Source of the DNA: Candidatus Thioglobus sp.
GTDB lineage: Bacteria; Pseudomonadota; Gammaproteobacteria; PS1; Pseudothioglobaceae
Length of the DNA: 61,304 bases
Assembly (NCBI GenBank): GCA_028345955.1
Contig: JAOMEO010000006.1
Coordinates: 1 to 61,304 of the forward strand
Reading direction: 5' to 3'
Made by a program: the position numbers and the translations under genes
Shown: piece after piece, positions 1-10,766 of the stretch
Numbering within the stretch: the first letter of the stretch is position 1
How the letters are laid out: every line of letters begins with the position of its first letter
The notes under the pieces: generated by a model
Database searches by the model: none
The model's input: the letters and a program-made list of their open reading frames with translations, nothing else
Told to the model about the DNA's origin: nothing

Positions 1-321
1 ATCAATGTTTTTAGTGTTGTCATTGATTTCATGCAAGATTTCATTAATACGAAATAGGACAACAATAAGCTCACAGGCTACTCGTGAAGCAAGAGAGCCA
101 CCAACAATCCAAACCAAACCACGAAAGAAATCACCCTCAAATACATCCCCAATTCCTTTGGTTATAAATGCAAACAATAGTATCCAATAGAAAATCGTAA
201 GTAACTTGGGGGTCACCATTTCTTCTAGATAAAAAATATAGTGTTTATCTAGTTTATCAAACCTATCAAGCGAAGGCTTAGAAGCTTTTTTTACACTGTC
301 CCATAGTTCATCTTTGCTCAT
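1..321 (-). CDS. DUF4282-like small membrane protein, 3' end cut off by window edge
   Basis: The minus strand is open from an ATG at 321 to the window edge (107 codons, no stop), so the C-terminus is missing. A good Shine-Dalgarno-like AAGGA lies about 10 bases before the ATG. After a hydrophilic stretch of about 35 residues there are two hydrophobic segments: one around residues 40-57 following a VTPKLL motif, and one around residues 68-90 containing GLVWIVGG, ending in VLFRINEIL. This VTP-to-LFRI pattern matches my memory of the DUF4282 family, whose function is unknown. Family assignment is by pattern only. It has no operon partner inside the window. Confidence 0.6.
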   Translation of the reverse strand, partial: MSKDELWDSVKKASKPSLDRFDKLDKHYIFYLEEMVTPKLLTIFYWILLFAFITKGIGDVFEGDFFRGLVWIVGGSLASRVACELIVVLFRINEILHEINDNTKNID

Positions 322-425
322 TTTTAATCCTTATTCTCCTCTACATATGACCATTATAATACCTATGAATTTTGTGGTTGTATATTCATACTTTTACTTC
401 AGATTTAATGAACGAGATTAAAGGA

Positions 426-459
426 CAAAAAAAAGCCCATCCAAAAGACGGGCTTTTTT
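426..459 (-). terminator. Rho-independent terminator after livJ
   Basis: The arms at 435-441 and 447-453 form a 7-bp stem (GCCCGTC with GATGGGC on the minus strand, one G-U pair) around a five-base loop. On the minus strand it is followed by eight T. It lies about 25 bases beyond the livJ stop and so should end the liv transcription unit. T-rich sequence on both sides means it may also work in the other direction. Confidence 0.85.
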
Positions 460-478
460 CATTTAAAAGTAAAACTAA

Positions 479-1663
479 TTACTGATGTGACGCTACAGTT
501 GTAAACGCACCACCAATAACTTCTTTCTCTGCATAAGAGCCTTTACCTTCACCCACTGCAGTGAACTCAACACCAGTAGCACCAACATAGTCAACAACTA
601 GGCCGCCTGAAATCCATTTCAAGCAATCACCTAAGCCACCAGCGCTACATTGTCTACCTGGAGCGTTGGCTACATTCATGACCTCTGCCTGAATGGCAGC
701 TCTGTCAGTTGAACCTGCGGCTTGAGAGGCTAGGATAATCAAAGCCATCGCGTCATAAGCCTCGGCTGAGTATGCCCCAGTACCATCAACACCACCTGCT
801 TCAGCAACTGATAACCAGTTAGCAGCTAGTGCACCACTTGGTGCAGGCAATGTACCCCAAGAGCCATCTCCAACTGCACCTGAAGTAGTTGTACTAATCA
901 TACCATCAGCAAACACATAGTCAGTAAATGCACCAGTATCTTCCGATGCAGCAATGATTCCTTTACCACCTGTATCAGCATAACCAAGAACAGCTAGTGT
1001 AGCAGAACCACCTGCAGATAACGCAGCGACATCAGCAGAGTAGTCCGCCTTATCGTCTTCATGACCTGACATAACGGTAATAGTTCCACCTACAGCCTCA
1101 TAGGCAGATGCGAATGCATCAGCTAAACCCTTTCCGTAGTCATTATTTGTGTAAGTTACTGCCATATCAGTTTGTCCTCTTGATATCGCAATATCAGCAA
1201 GAACTTGTCCTTGACGTGCATCAGAAGGTGAAGTTCTAAAGAACCATCCGCCATCTTCAAGAGTACTTAGGGCAGGTGAAGTAGCTGATGGTGAAATTGC
1301 AACAACACCATTAGGTACTAGCACATTGGTTATAACTGCACCAGTATTACCCGAGCAGTTAGGACCCATAATAGCCATAACTTTCTCATCATTAATTAGG
1401 CGTTCTGCCTCAGCAATTGCAACAGCTGCATCAATACAGACTGAATCGCCCTGATGAACAACGATAGTACCTTGAAGGTAGTTACCAGAGTCATTTGACT
1501 CAGTTACTGCTAGGTTAGCACCACCAGACATAGCGCCTATCATAGATTCGAGTGGTCCTGTAAACCCTTGTAACTCACCAACATTGACATTTGCACCAAA
1601 TGATGCTGTTGCCATAGTTGCTGAAAGTACAAAACCAGCCGTTGTTTTTATATAACTTTTCAT
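479..1663 (-). CDS. livJ: Periplasmic substrate-binding protein of a branched-chain-amino-acid-type ABC importer
   Basis: This 394-residue protein begins with a Sec-type signal peptide (MKSYIK, then a hydrophobic run to about residue 23, ending ASFGA). The remainder has the type I periplasmic binding fold of the Leu/Ile/Val family: an early VGELQGFTG segment, MAIMGPNCSGNTGAV near residue 100, and SPSATSPALS. It should capture a ligand in the periplasm and deliver it to LivHM. Ligand class cannot be read from sequence; amino acids are usual, but related systems carry urea, amides or aromatic acids. The gene is last in the livG-F-H-M-J order, 179 bases after livM, with a strong AGGAGA ribosome binding site. 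The gap may hold a separate promoter giving the higher dose such proteins need. Confidence 0.87.
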   Translation of the reverse strand: MKSYIKTTAGFVLSATMATASFGANVNVGELQGFTGPLESMIGAMSGGANLAVTESNDSGNYLQGTIVVHQGDSVCIDAAVAIAEAERLINDEKVMAIMGPNCSGNTGAVITNVLVPNGVVAISPSATSPALSTLEDGGWFFRTSPSDARQGQVLADIAISRGQTDMAVTYTNNDYGKGLADAFASAYEAVGGTITVMSGHEDDKADYSADVAALSAGGSATLAVLGYADTGGKGIIAASEDTGAFTDYVFADGMISTTTSGAVGDGSWGTLPAPSGALAANWLSVAEAGGVDGTGAYSAEAYDAMALIILASQAAGSTDRAAIQAEVMNVANAPGRQCSAGGLGDCLKWISGGLVVDYVGATGVEFTAVGEGKGSYAEKEVIGGAFTTVASHQ

Positions 1664-1842
1664 TTTCTCTCCTGTTTTTAAAAAAAGATTCCCAATGCTC
1701 GATAATGTTAATCAAAGCATATTTCAAAAGGGATTCGCGTTAATGATAAACATTTTCTTGGGTTTTGTGTTAAAAATATTTGAAAAAAAATAATGAAAGG
1801 CTTTTCTAAAACTATGTTTTTTTGACAATGATCTGTGATTTG

Positions 1843-3216
1843 TTACAGTTCTTTGTTTTTTTCCGGCAGTATGCCGCGAGGAGCAAATCTCATTATGAAA
1901 AGCAATATGCTACCCATAAAGACAAGTCTAAGATAGTGAACTCGATCTTCTAAGAACTCTGTTATAGTATTTCCTTCCTGAGTGAAACTACCAATCATTT
2001 CAACAGCCCAAAGTCCCATTGGGCCAGACTGAATCCATATAAACCAGATTATAAATGCACCCAAAACAGATCCCAAATTATTACCTGAGCCTCCAAGAAT
2101 AACCATTACCCATATCAAAAAAGTAAACCTGAGTGGCATGTAAGCAGTGGGAATAAATATTCCATTGTAGGTTACCAATAAAGCACCGGCAATTCCTACA
2201 ATTGCAGAACCAATAACAAAAATTTGAAGATGCTGGCGAGTGATGTTTTTACCCATAGCTGAAGCAGCAACCTCATTATCTCTTATTGCTCTTACTTTTC
2301 TACCCCATGGAGAGTTTAAAGCAAGATTGGAAAGCACAATCAAAGCTACTAAAATTAATACAAATAAGCCTGAATAACAAAGTTTAACAAAAACGACTGA
2401 TGCCCCTCTAACATACTCGCTTAACTGAGCAACTTGATCTGATTGAGTCAATAATTCTAGGTCTGAGCGATGAATCCAGGCAACAATATTTAGTAGCCAT
2501 TCAGACTTTTGCATGTCAACTTCGTAAGGAACAGGTCTAGGAAGTCCAGCAACATTTTTAACACCACGAACAAACCAGTCTTCATTTTTAATGACATAAA
2601 GAATAATTTCAGCAATACCCAAGGTTGCAATTGCAAGATAATCCGCCCTTAAACTTAAAGTAATCTTTCCAATCCACCAAGCAGCTCCTGCAGCAGCCAA
2701 GCCACCAACGATCCATGAAAAAGCAATTGGAAAACCAAATCCACCCAAATAGCCTGTAATTGCTGGATCTACTTTTTCAATTACATCTGAAGCTTCAGAA
2801 AAATAATGCCTCGTAAATAGATAACCAATAACGACTATTGAGGCTATTAACCATTTATTAAAGCCTTTCTTATTAAGCACTACTCCAGTAACAATAGTTA
2901 TAGCACCAAGAACTAGGGCAAATAACATTTTTATACCACCCGCATCAATAGCTTCGGTAACAGGCTGCTGAGCTATCAAAACTACACTGACACCACCTAG
3001 AGCAGCAAAACCCATAATTCCTACATTAAAAAGACCTGCATAACCCCATTGAATATTTACGCCCAGAGCCATAATAGCTGAAATTAGAGATAAGTTTACG
3101 ATGCCAAGTACCAAAGCCCATGATTGGTTTAACCCAACAAATAAAAGCACCAAACCCATAATTGTAAAACTAATTATGGTTTTATAAGACTCCCATATAT
3201 TATTAAAATTAATCAC
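1843..3216 (-). CDS. livM: ABC importer membrane permease, LivM family
   Basis: Inner-membrane permease of 457 residues with about ten hydrophobic segments. The family hallmark loop SPWGRKVRAIRDNEVAASAMGKN near residue 305 is the cytoplasmic coupling region that docks on the LivG/LivF ATPases. Residues 90-190 and a soluble stretch around 215-280 (containing GVKNVAGLPRPVPY) make it longer than compact LivM proteins. It overlaps the 3' end of livH by 8 bases, which supports translational coupling. With LivH it forms the heteromeric channel for the solute captured by the binding protein encoded downstream. Confidence 0.9.
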   Translation of the reverse strand: MINFNNIWESYKTIISFTIMGLVLLFVGLNQSWALVLGIVNLSLISAIMALGVNIQWGYAGLFNVGIMGFAALGGVSVVLIAQQPVTEAIDAGGIKMLFALVLGAITIVTGVVLNKKGFNKWLIASIVVIGYLFTRHYFSEASDVIEKVDPAITGYLGGFGFPIAFSWIVGGLAAAGAAWWIGKITLSLRADYLAIATLGIAEIILYVIKNEDWFVRGVKNVAGLPRPVPYEVDMQKSEWLLNIVAWIHRSDLELLTQSDQVAQLSEYVRGASVVFVKLCYSGLFVLILVALIVLSNLALNSPWGRKVRAIRDNEVAASAMGKNITRQHLQIFVIGSAIVGIAGALLVTYNGIFIPTAYMPLRFTFLIWVMVILGGSGNNLGSVLGAFIIWFIWIQSGPMGLWAVEMIGSFTQEGNTITEFLEDRVHYLRLVFMGSILLFIMRFAPRGILPEKNKEL

Positions 3217-4243
3217 CGTCTATCACCTTACCTTTAAGTAATCCTGTAGGCCTAATTAAGAGAACAGTTACCAAAATAACAAAAGATATTGCATATTTAT
3301 ACTCAGTTCCAATAAGCTGAACCAAGGAATTAGGATGCATAGAAAGTGGCAACAAATATATTAAAAACTTCTTATAGGCGTAAGTAAGCAGTACCTCAGA
3401 AAATGAGACCAAAAAGGCACCCGCTATTGCCCCCAATGGTGACCCAATACCACCTACGATGACTGAGGCAAAAATTGGTAAAAGCAATAAATGATATTGT
3501 TGCGGTGCAAAGCCTTTATCAAGCCCATAAAGTGCGCCAGCTATTGTAGTAAGAGCTGCGACCAGTAACCAGGTTATTTGCACCACCTTATCTGGGTCAA
3601 TACCAGAGAGAAGAGCCAACTCTGTATTATCTGAATAAGCGCGCATAGCTTTTCCAGTTTTAGTTTTTTGTAAAAAATAAAATAGAAAAGCAACAAGTAA
3701 TATAGCAATAGTGATAGTAAGGAACTGAGAAGTTTTAAGAGCTATACCCTGTTCGAGTCCAGTAAAAGCCTTGAATTCTCTTACAGAAAAAATAAATCTC
3801 TCACCATCTTCAAATCTTTGTGGAGAAGCTCCTAATATAAACCTAACTATACCCCCCGTAATAAACATAACGCCTATTGATGCTGTAATACCGACAATAT
3901 TCTGCTTAACCTTTATTCTGCGATAGTGCCTGTAAACCAACCTGTCCATTGTAAGCATATAGATTGAAGTTCCAATTACCGCAATAGGAATTACTAAGAG
4001 AGCAGTTGGAATTCCAGTAATTGTCCAACCCTTGCCAATCATAAAACCAGTAAGTAATATAACAATCATCGTTCCAAAGGCCATACTGTCACCTTGGGCA
4101 AAATTGGAAAATCTCAAAATTGAATATACTAAAGTCACCGCCAAAGCACCTAATGCCAATTGTGAGCCATATGAAAGCGCCGGGAGAATGACAAAGTTCG
4201 TCATTAAAGCGAAGGCGTTAATAATATCAATAGAATCCGACAT
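3209..4243 (-). CDS. livH: ABC importer membrane permease, LivH family
   Basis: Inner-membrane permease of 344 residues with about eight hydrophobic segments. N-terminal SYGSQLALGALAVTLVYSILRFSNFAQGD is the typical LivH start, and TGKAMRAYSDNTELALLSGID near residue 195 is the conserved cytoplasmic loop that contacts the ATPase. It starts directly after the livF stop and overlaps livM at its end, so the genes are in one tightly packed unit. It pairs with LivM to form the translocation path. The family is clear; the substrate is not. Confidence 0.9.
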   Translation of the reverse strand: MSDSIDIINAFALMTNFVILPALSYGSQLALGALAVTLVYSILRFSNFAQGDSMAFGTMIVILLTGFMIGKGWTITGIPTALLVIPIAVIGTSIYMLTMDRLVYRHYRRIKVKQNIVGITASIGVMFITGGIVRFILGASPQRFEDGERFIFSVREFKAFTGLEQGIALKTSQFLTITIAILLVAFLFYFLQKTKTGKAMRAYSDNTELALLSGIDPDKVVQITWLLVAALTTIAGALYGLDKGFAPQQYHLLLLPIFASVIVGGIGSPLGAIAGAFLVSFSEVLLTYAYKKFLIYLLPLSMHPNSLVQLIGTEYKYAISFVILVTVLLIRPTGLLKGKVIDGD

Positions 4244-4948
4244 TTAACCTCCCAAAAATTTCTTTCTGACTTCAGGGTCATTAATCAATTCACTACCCGT
4301 TCCAGTATGTTCATTACGACCCGATACTAAAACATAACCCTTATCAGCTATATTGAGTGCCTGTTGGGCATTCTGTTCAACCATAAGAACCGCCATACCA
4401 GCATTTCTAACATCCAATATATTGGAAAAAATTTCATCCATAACAATTGGTGATACTCCTGCCGTAGGCTCATCTAGAAGCATTACAGAAGGCTGAGTCA
4501 TCATTGCTCTTCCAAAAGCAACCTGTTGTCTTTGTCCACCCGAAAGCTCTTCTGCAAGTTGTTTGCGCTTCTCATAAAGGATAGGGAAAAGAGAATACAC
4601 CTCTTCAATTGTTTTGTTTATATCATCCAATCTTAGAAATCCACCCATCTCAAGATTCTCTTCAACCGTCATTGATGGAAATACGTTTTTGTTCTGAGGA
4701 ACAAAAGCCAAGCCTTGACTAATTCTTTCTTGGGTTGAAAGCATTGATATATCTTGACCATCTAATTTAACTTCGCCAGCTGTCGCCTCGAGCATGCCTA
4801 GAAGTACTCTCATGACGGTAGACTTGCCGGCACCATTTGGACCTACAATTACCGCCAGCTCACCTTTTTCAACTTCAACGGAGCATTCATGCAGTATCGG
4901 TACTACACCATAAGCGGCTACCAAATTGGTTCCTTCTAGATAAGCCAC
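4244..4948 (-). CDS. livF: ABC importer ATPase, LivF family
   Basis: Cytoplasmic ATPase of 234 residues. Walker A is GPNGAGKST near residue 37, the signature is LSGGQRQQVAFGRA near 139, Walker B is VMLLDEPTAGVSP near 160, and the switch histidine position is occupied by Gln in VEQNAQQAL, as is common in LivF. It begins with GTG, whose first base pair overlaps the livG stop (TAGTG). Together with LivG it energises the importer. The compact length and lack of a C-terminal extension separate LivF from LivG. Confidence 0.92.
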   Translation of the reverse strand: MAYLEGTNLVAAYGVVPILHECSVEVEKGELAVIVGPNGAGKSTVMRVLLGMLEATAGEVKLDGQDISMLSTQERISQGLAFVPQNKNVFPSMTVEENLEMGGFLRLDDINKTIEEVYSLFPILYEKRKQLAEELSGGQRQQVAFGRAMMTQPSVMLLDEPTAGVSPIVMDEIFSNILDVRNAGMAVLMVEQNAQQALNIADKGYVLVSGRNEHTGTGSELINDPEVRKKFLGG

Positions 4949-5724
4949 TACGCCGAAACCTCGGTCCTCAGACCTTTACCTAGATAGGCATCGATTACTG
5001 CGTCGCTGCTCTTTATTTCATCTGGAGTGCCTATGGTCAGAATTTGTCCTTCGGCCAGAACAACGACTGGGTTGCACAACCTGGAAATAAAATCCATATC
5101 ATGTTCAATCATGCAGAAGGTATATCCTCTTTCTGAGTTGAGTCGTAAAATAGCATCTCCAATCTGCTTCAATAGTGTACGATTCACTCCTGCGCCTACT
5201 TCGTCTAAAAGTACCACCTTGGCGTCTACCATCATTGTACGAGCCAACTCGAGTAATTTCTTCTGGCCTCCAGAAAGGTTTCCTGCTCTTTCATTCTTTA
5301 AATGACTGATATTCAAAAAGTCAATGACGCCCTCTGCTTTTTCTTGCAGAATTTTTTCTTCTTCTTGGATTTGTTTACGCTTGAGCCAGGTGTTCATTAA
5401 ATGTTCACCCAATTGATTGGCAGGAACCATCATTAAATTCTCTAATACACTTAAGGTTGGGAATTCATGCGCAATTTGAAATGTCCTCAGTAATCCCTTG
5501 TGAAACAGTTGATGAGAGGTTAAATCGGTAATATTTTCCCCATCAAGGATGATTTCGCCTTCTGTTGGCTGGTATAGACCCGCAATTAAATTAAACATCG
5601 TGGTTTTTCCAGCGCCATTAGGCCCAACTAAACCCGTAATAGAACCTCGGTCGATATGCAAATCAACTCCATCAACTGCCTTGATACCGCCAAAATGTTT
5701 TGATAAATTCTTAACTGTAATCAT
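4948..5724 (-). CDS. livG: ABC importer ATPase, LivG family
   Basis: Cytoplasmic ATPase of 258 residues and first gene of the liv unit. Walker A is GPNGAGKTT near residue 35, the signature LSGGQKKLLELAR near 150, and the switch histidine is in MIEHDMDF. Walker B reads VVLLDEVGAGVN, with Val where most relatives have Pro after the catalytic Glu; the Glu is kept, so activity is not in doubt. The LivG-type C-terminal extension (GTPDEIKSSDAVIDAYLG) is present. No convincing Shine-Dalgarno sequence sits close to the ATG. The promoter should lie in 5725-5804. Confidence 0.92.
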   Translation of the reverse strand: MITVKNLSKHFGGIKAVDGVDLHIDRGSITGLVGPNGAGKTTMFNLIAGLYQPTEGEIILDGENITDLTSHQLFHKGLLRTFQIAHEFPTLSVLENLMMVPANQLGEHLMNTWLKRKQIQEEEKILQEKAEGVIDFLNISHLKNERAGNLSGGQKKLLELARTMMVDAKVVLLDEVGAGVNRTLLKQIGDAILRLNSERGYTFCMIEHDMDFISRLCNPVVVLAEGQILTIGTPDEIKSSDAVIDAYLGKGLRTEVSA

Positions 5725-5804
5725 TTATTAATTACTGGTCCTCAGTCGTTATAACAAAAATGTGGCACACTATCCTTTATTTCTTATTGACTAAACTTCT
5801 ATAT

Positions 5805-6104
5805 TTATGGCAATACTTTCTTAAAAGTTTTAACCACTACACTTGAATAAACACCAGCAGCAACATAAGGATCAGCATCAGCCCAATCTCTAGCATCCTT
5901 CAAATCTTCAAATTCTGCAACAACCAATGAGCCTGTAAACCCTCCCTCACCTGGTTCATTGCTATCAATAGCTGGATGAGGACCAGCCAAAATAAGTCGA
6001 CCTTCATCTTTTAATTTATTTAATCGATCAATATGCTCAGGACGTGCCCCAATTCTTTTTTCTAGGCTATTTTCTACGTCTTGTGAAATAATTGCATATA
6101 ACAT
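5805..6104 (-). CDS. YciI-like protein
   Basis: Small cytoplasmic protein of 99 residues with the YciI/DUF1330-like ferredoxin fold: [17 protein letters not shown] at the start, then [42 protein letters not shown]. The His and Asp residues in the RPEHIDRL and WADADPY motifs are the conserved putative active-site positions of the family. The biochemical role is not established for most members. It lies 9 bases after dapB and ends the kdsA-dapB-yciI run, so it is probably cotranscribed; the link to lysine or Kdo synthesis is probably only positional. Confidence 0.85.
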   Translation of the reverse strand: MLYAIISQDVENSLEKRIGARPEHIDRLNKLKDEGRLILAGPHPAIDSNEPGEGGFTGSLVVAEFEDLKDARDWADADPYVAAGVYSSVVVKTFKKVLP

Positions 6105-6113
6105 TTGAATTCT

Positions 6114-7686
<1,573 letters not shown>

Positions 7687-7754
7687 CCAAGACTTAAATA
7701 TAAAAGTAAATTATATTCGTTTAAAATAACCATTGTTATAAATTCAATCAAACC

Positions 7755-8555
7755 ATGATCCAAAAGACACCTAACATTTTAAAGCGAATCGTTACCAGAA
7801 AGCGTGAAGAAATTGATGAATCAATCAATCGTATCCCGATAGATAGGATGATTGAGCTGACTAAGTTTGCCGACAATACACGTGATTTTTATAATGCACT
7901 GGTTACAAAAACTGATAATCGCCAAAGTGCCGTTATTGCTGAAATCAAGAAAGCTTCACCGAGTAAAGGTATATTGTGTGAGAATTTTGATCCCGTTGAG
8001 ATAGCAAAAAGCTATGAGAATGGGGGCGCTAGTTGTCTTTCTATATTAACTGATCGAGATTTCTTTCAGGGAGATCCTCAGAATTTAATAAAAGCGCGTG
8101 CTGCTGTATCAATTCCTGTAATACGAAAAGATTTCATCATTCATCCCTATCAAGTCTATGAATCTAGAGCCATAGGTGCTGATTGTATTTTACTCATCGT
8201 TTCATGTTTGAAAGATGCAGAACTTAAAACCTTGAGTGATCTTGCAATATCCTTAACAATGGATGTCTTAGTTGAAGTACATGACCTAAGTGAGCTTAAG
8301 CGTGCTCTTATACTTGACTTACCGATGATTGGTATCAACAACAGAAATCTTCGTAGTTTTGATGTCGATCTGCAAACTACTATAGACTTGCTTGAAGAAA
8401 TTGGTGATGATAAACTCGTGATTACCGAATCAGGCATTAAATCCAGGAATGATGTGGCATTAATGCATGAACATAATGTTTATGGTTTTTTGGTTGGTGA
8501 AGCCTTTATGAGGCAATCTAACCCTGGCAAACAACTGAAGGAGTTTTTTCAATGA
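7755..8555 (+). CDS. trpC: Indole-3-glycerol-phosphate synthase
   Basis: TrpC closes the indole ring of tryptophan precursors from carboxyphenylaminodeoxyribulose phosphate. The 266-residue (beta/alpha)8 protein shows the KRIVTRKREEID start, AEIKKASPSKG near residue 62 (catalytic Lys), IRKDFIIHPYQVYE near 123, GINNRNLRSFDVD near 194 and ITESGIKSRNDV near 221. Its end overlaps osmC by 4 bases (ATGA). No trpD or trpG is adjacent, so the trp genes are dispersed here. Confidence 0.95.
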   Translation: MIQKTPNILKRIVTRKREEIDESINRIPIDRMIELTKFADNTRDFYNALVTKTDNRQSAVIAEIKKASPSKGILCENFDPVEIAKSYENGGASCLSILTDRDFFQGDPQNLIKARAAVSIPVIRKDFIIHPYQVYESRAIGADCILLIVSCLKDAELKTLSDLAISLTMDVLVEVHDLSELKRALILDLPMIGINNRNLRSFDVDLQTTIDLLEEIGDDKLVITESGIKSRNDVALMHEHNVYGFLVGEAFMRQSNPGKQLKEFFQ

Positions 8556-8965
8556 ACATTTCCGTTAAATGGATAGATGGTATGTTGATGGTTGGTAAGT
8601 CTGATAGTGGCCACGCCATCATGATGGATGGACCTCCTGAGATTGGTGGGGAAAATTTAGGCGTCAGACCTATGGAGATGTTACTTCTTGGAATGACTGG
8701 CTGCACAGTGATTGATGTCATCAGTACACTCAAAAAAATGCGCGAAGATGTAGTTGACTGTCAAACACAGGTGAGTGCAGATCGTAGTGAAGAATACCCA
8801 AAAGTTTTTACCAATATTCACGTCCATTTTGTTTTGAGAGGAAAACAACTTAACCCATTAAAGGTTGATAAGGCAATCAAACTTTCAGCCGAAAAGTATT
8901 GTTCGGCTTCAATCATGATTGGTAAAACTGCAATCATAACCCATGACTATGAAATCATAGAGTAA
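8552..8965 (+). CDS. OsmC-family redox protein
   Basis: This 137-residue protein belongs to the OsmC/YhfA family, whose best-studied members reduce organic hydroperoxides with two Cys. The two expected Cys are visible: LLLGMTGCTVIDV near residue 51 and AEKYCSASIMIGKTA near residue 114. The conserved family pattern GGENLGVRPMEMLL is near residue 35. Translation is coupled to trpC by an ATGA overlap. The short length and the GVRPMEMLL motif resemble the YhfA branch, where the physiological substrate is unknown, so I give no symbol. Confidence 0.9.
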   Translation: MNISVKWIDGMLMVGKSDSGHAIMMDGPPEIGGENLGVRPMEMLLLGMTGCTVIDVISTLKKMREDVVDCQTQVSADRSEEYPKVFTNIHVHFVLRGKQLNPLKVDKAIKLSAEKYCSASIMIGKTAIITHDYEIIE

Positions 8966-9026
8966 CGAGTGGATTGATTTTATAAGTCTATAAACTTACT
9001 CAAATACTCACCTAAAATAAATCCAG

Positions 9027-9032
9027 TATAAT
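9027..9032 (+). promoter_or_regulatory. -10 box of tRNA-Ser
   Basis: A consensus TATAAT stands 11 bases before the first tRNA base, a distance typical for a stable RNA promoter. No good -35 match lies 16-18 bases upstream, so only the -10 element is claimed. Confidence 0.5.
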
Positions 9033-9043
9033 ATGCCTTCTTC

Positions 9044-9136
9044 GGAGAGATGGCCGAGTTGGCTGAAGGCGCTCCCCTGCTAAGGGAGTATAGGCTTTAA
9101 CTCCTATCGAGGGTTCGAATCCCTCTCTCTCCGCCA
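9044..9136 (+). tRNA. tRNA-Ser (anticodon GCU)
   Basis: All cloverleaf parts can be read. The acceptor GGAGAGA pairs with TCTCTCC; the anticodon stem CTCCC/GGGAG encloses the loop CTGCTAA with anticodon GCT; the long type II variable arm is present; GGTTCGAAT is the T loop; discriminator G and an encoded CCA end the gene. It decodes AGC/AGU. The length of 93 bases fits a serine tRNA. Confidence 0.97.
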
Positions 9137-9164
9137 TACATAGAATGCAACAAAGTAAAGTTAA

Positions 9165-9794
9165 CTACTTGGTACCAAAGATTTTGTCACCAGCATCACC
9201 CAAACCTGGAAGTATGTACCCCTTGTCATTTAGTGAGTCATCTATGGCTGCAATAAAGAGATCAACATCAGGATGTAATTCTGTAACTCTTTTCAAACCT
9301 TCAGGTGAAGCAACCAAAAATAACCCTATAATTTTTTTACAGCCTTTTTGTTTAAGCAAATCAATAGTTGCCAGTAAAGTTCCACCAGTTGCAAGCATTG
9401 GGTCAATAATTAGGGCTGTTCGTTTATCTATATTAGTAATAATTTTGTCAAAGTAAGCTACCGGATTTAGTGTCTCTTCATCTCTATAAAGTCCCACAAC
9501 ACTGACTTTAGCATTGGGTACAAGTGTTAAAACGCCATCCAACATTCCTAGGCCAGCTCTAAGTATAGGTACTATAGTAAGTTTTTTACCAGTCAACATT
9601 TTTGCTTTTATAGGCTTACCTTGCCAACCATTGATTTCACATTCTTTTAGGGGTAAGTCTCTAGTCGCTTCATAGGTTAATAGACTTGCCACTTCATTCG
9701 CAAGTTCTCGAAACTGTTTGGTACTAATGCCATCTTTTCTCAGTAAGGCCAGTTTATGAGCTAATAATGGGTGTTTAATAGCATTTAGAGGCAT
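9165..9794 (-). CDS. upp: Uracil phosphoribosyltransferase
   Basis: Upp makes UMP from uracil and PRPP in pyrimidine salvage. The 209-residue protein has [15 protein letters not shown] at the start, [13 protein letters not shown] near residue 77, the PRPP-binding loop [13 protein letters not shown] near 127 and [16 protein letters not shown] at the C-terminus, which is the uracil-binding end. It has a close AAGGAAAT ribosome binding site. It stands alone and converges on tRNA-Ser; no uraA-type permease is adjacent. Confidence 0.96.
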   Translation of the reverse strand: MPLNAIKHPLLAHKLALLRKDGISTKQFRELANEVASLLTYEATRDLPLKECEINGWQGKPIKAKMLTGKKLTIVPILRAGLGMLDGVLTLVPNAKVSVVGLYRDEETLNPVAYFDKIITNIDKRTALIIDPMLATGGTLLATIDLLKQKGCKKIIGLFLVASPEGLKRVTELHPDVDLFIAAIDDSLNDKGYILPGLGDAGDKIFGTK

Positions 9795-9965
9795 GATATT
9801 TCCTTAAAATAATTTTCTTTAATAAAATAATATAAGTTTAAGTTTAACATCTAACAGATGAGATTTTGCTATGAGCATACAATTAAAGTAATTCATTTTA
9901 ACTTGAAAAGATTACTGCTCGATTAACCTACAGTCAATCAAGGCACATGGTATCTTATTACAGCT

Positions 9966-10748
9966 ATGAAAAGAGACAAACCATTTACTGTCGCAGGTCG
10001 TACCTTTCAATCTCGATTATTGGTTGGTTCAGGAAAATATAAAGACCTTGAAGAAACAAGATTGGCAACAGAGAACTCTGGCGCTGAAATTATTACCGTC
10101 GCAATCAGACGTACCAACATTGGCCAAAATGCTAATGAAAAAAGTCTTCTAGATGTCATTTCGCCTGAAAAATATACAATCCTTCCAAACACTGCTGGTT
10201 GTTATAACGCCAAAGATGCAATCAGAACATGTCTATTGGCTAGAGAGTTATTGGATGGCCACAACCTTGTTAAGTTAGAAGTTCTTGGAGATGAAAAAAC
10301 ACTTTACCCTAACATTGTTGAAACAATTGATGCTGCTAAGACTCTTATCAAAGAAGGCTTTGATGTAATGGTTTATACTTCAGATGACCCGATTGTTGCA
10401 AAAGAGCTTGAAGCTATTGGTTGTTGTGCAGTGATGCCGCTAGCTTCGCTTATAGGTTCAGGTCAAGGCATCTCTAACCCATACAATATTAAACTCATTA
10501 AGGAGCAATCCAATGTTCCTGTTCTGGTTGATGCCGGCATTGGCTGTGCCAGTGATGCCGCCAGAGCCATGGAGCTAGGTTGTGACGGTGTCTTAATGAA
10601 CTCAGCAATTGCAAATGCAAACAATCCACTGTTAATGGCGAGCGCCATGAAGCATGCTGTTATAGCTGGACGTGAATCCTATCTTGCAGGTAGAATGATT
10701 AAGAAAGCTTATTCTAGCGCATCGTCGCCTATGGAAAACCTAATATAG
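9966..10748 (+). CDS. thiG: Thiazole synthase
   Basis: ThiG builds the thiazole phosphate of thiamine from deoxyxylulose-5-phosphate, dehydroglycine and ThiS-thiocarboxylate. The 260-residue protein has [12 protein letters not shown] near residue 17, [11 protein letters not shown] near 77, [14 protein letters not shown] near 102 (with the catalytic Lys) and [21 protein letters not shown] near 180. The sulfur carrier ThiS is also in this window but 32 kb away, so the usual thiS-thiG pairing is broken. No TPP-riboswitch-like sequence was seen upstream. bioF follows after 18 bases. Confidence 0.95.
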   Translation: MKRDKPFTVAGRTFQSRLLVGSGKYKDLEETRLATENSGAEIITVAIRRTNIGQNANEKSLLDVISPEKYTILPNTAGCYNAKDAIRTCLLARELLDGHNLVKLEVLGDEKTLYPNIVETIDAAKTLIKEGFDVMVYTSDDPIVAKELEAIGCCAVMPLASLIGSGQGISNPYNIKLIKEQSNVPVLVDAGIGCASDAARAMELGCDGVLMNSAIANANNPLLMASAMKHAVIAGRESYLAGRMIKKAYSSASSPMENLI

Positions 10749-10766
10749 TTCTATAACAGTAATACC

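Noticed and set aside
5..190. Plus-strand 61-codon ORF at the left edge
   Set aside because: It lies opposite the DUF4282-like gene, has no ribosome binding site and is rich in low-complexity polar residues; it is a shadow of the minus-strand gene.
9044..9136. tRNA-Ser as an integration site of a mobile element
   Set aside because: No integrase-like gene or repeated tRNA 3' end is adjacent; the neighbours osmC and upp are ordinary chromosomal genes.
9795..9965. TPP riboswitch upstream of thiG
   Set aside because: No CUGAGA or matching conserved helices were found in the leader.
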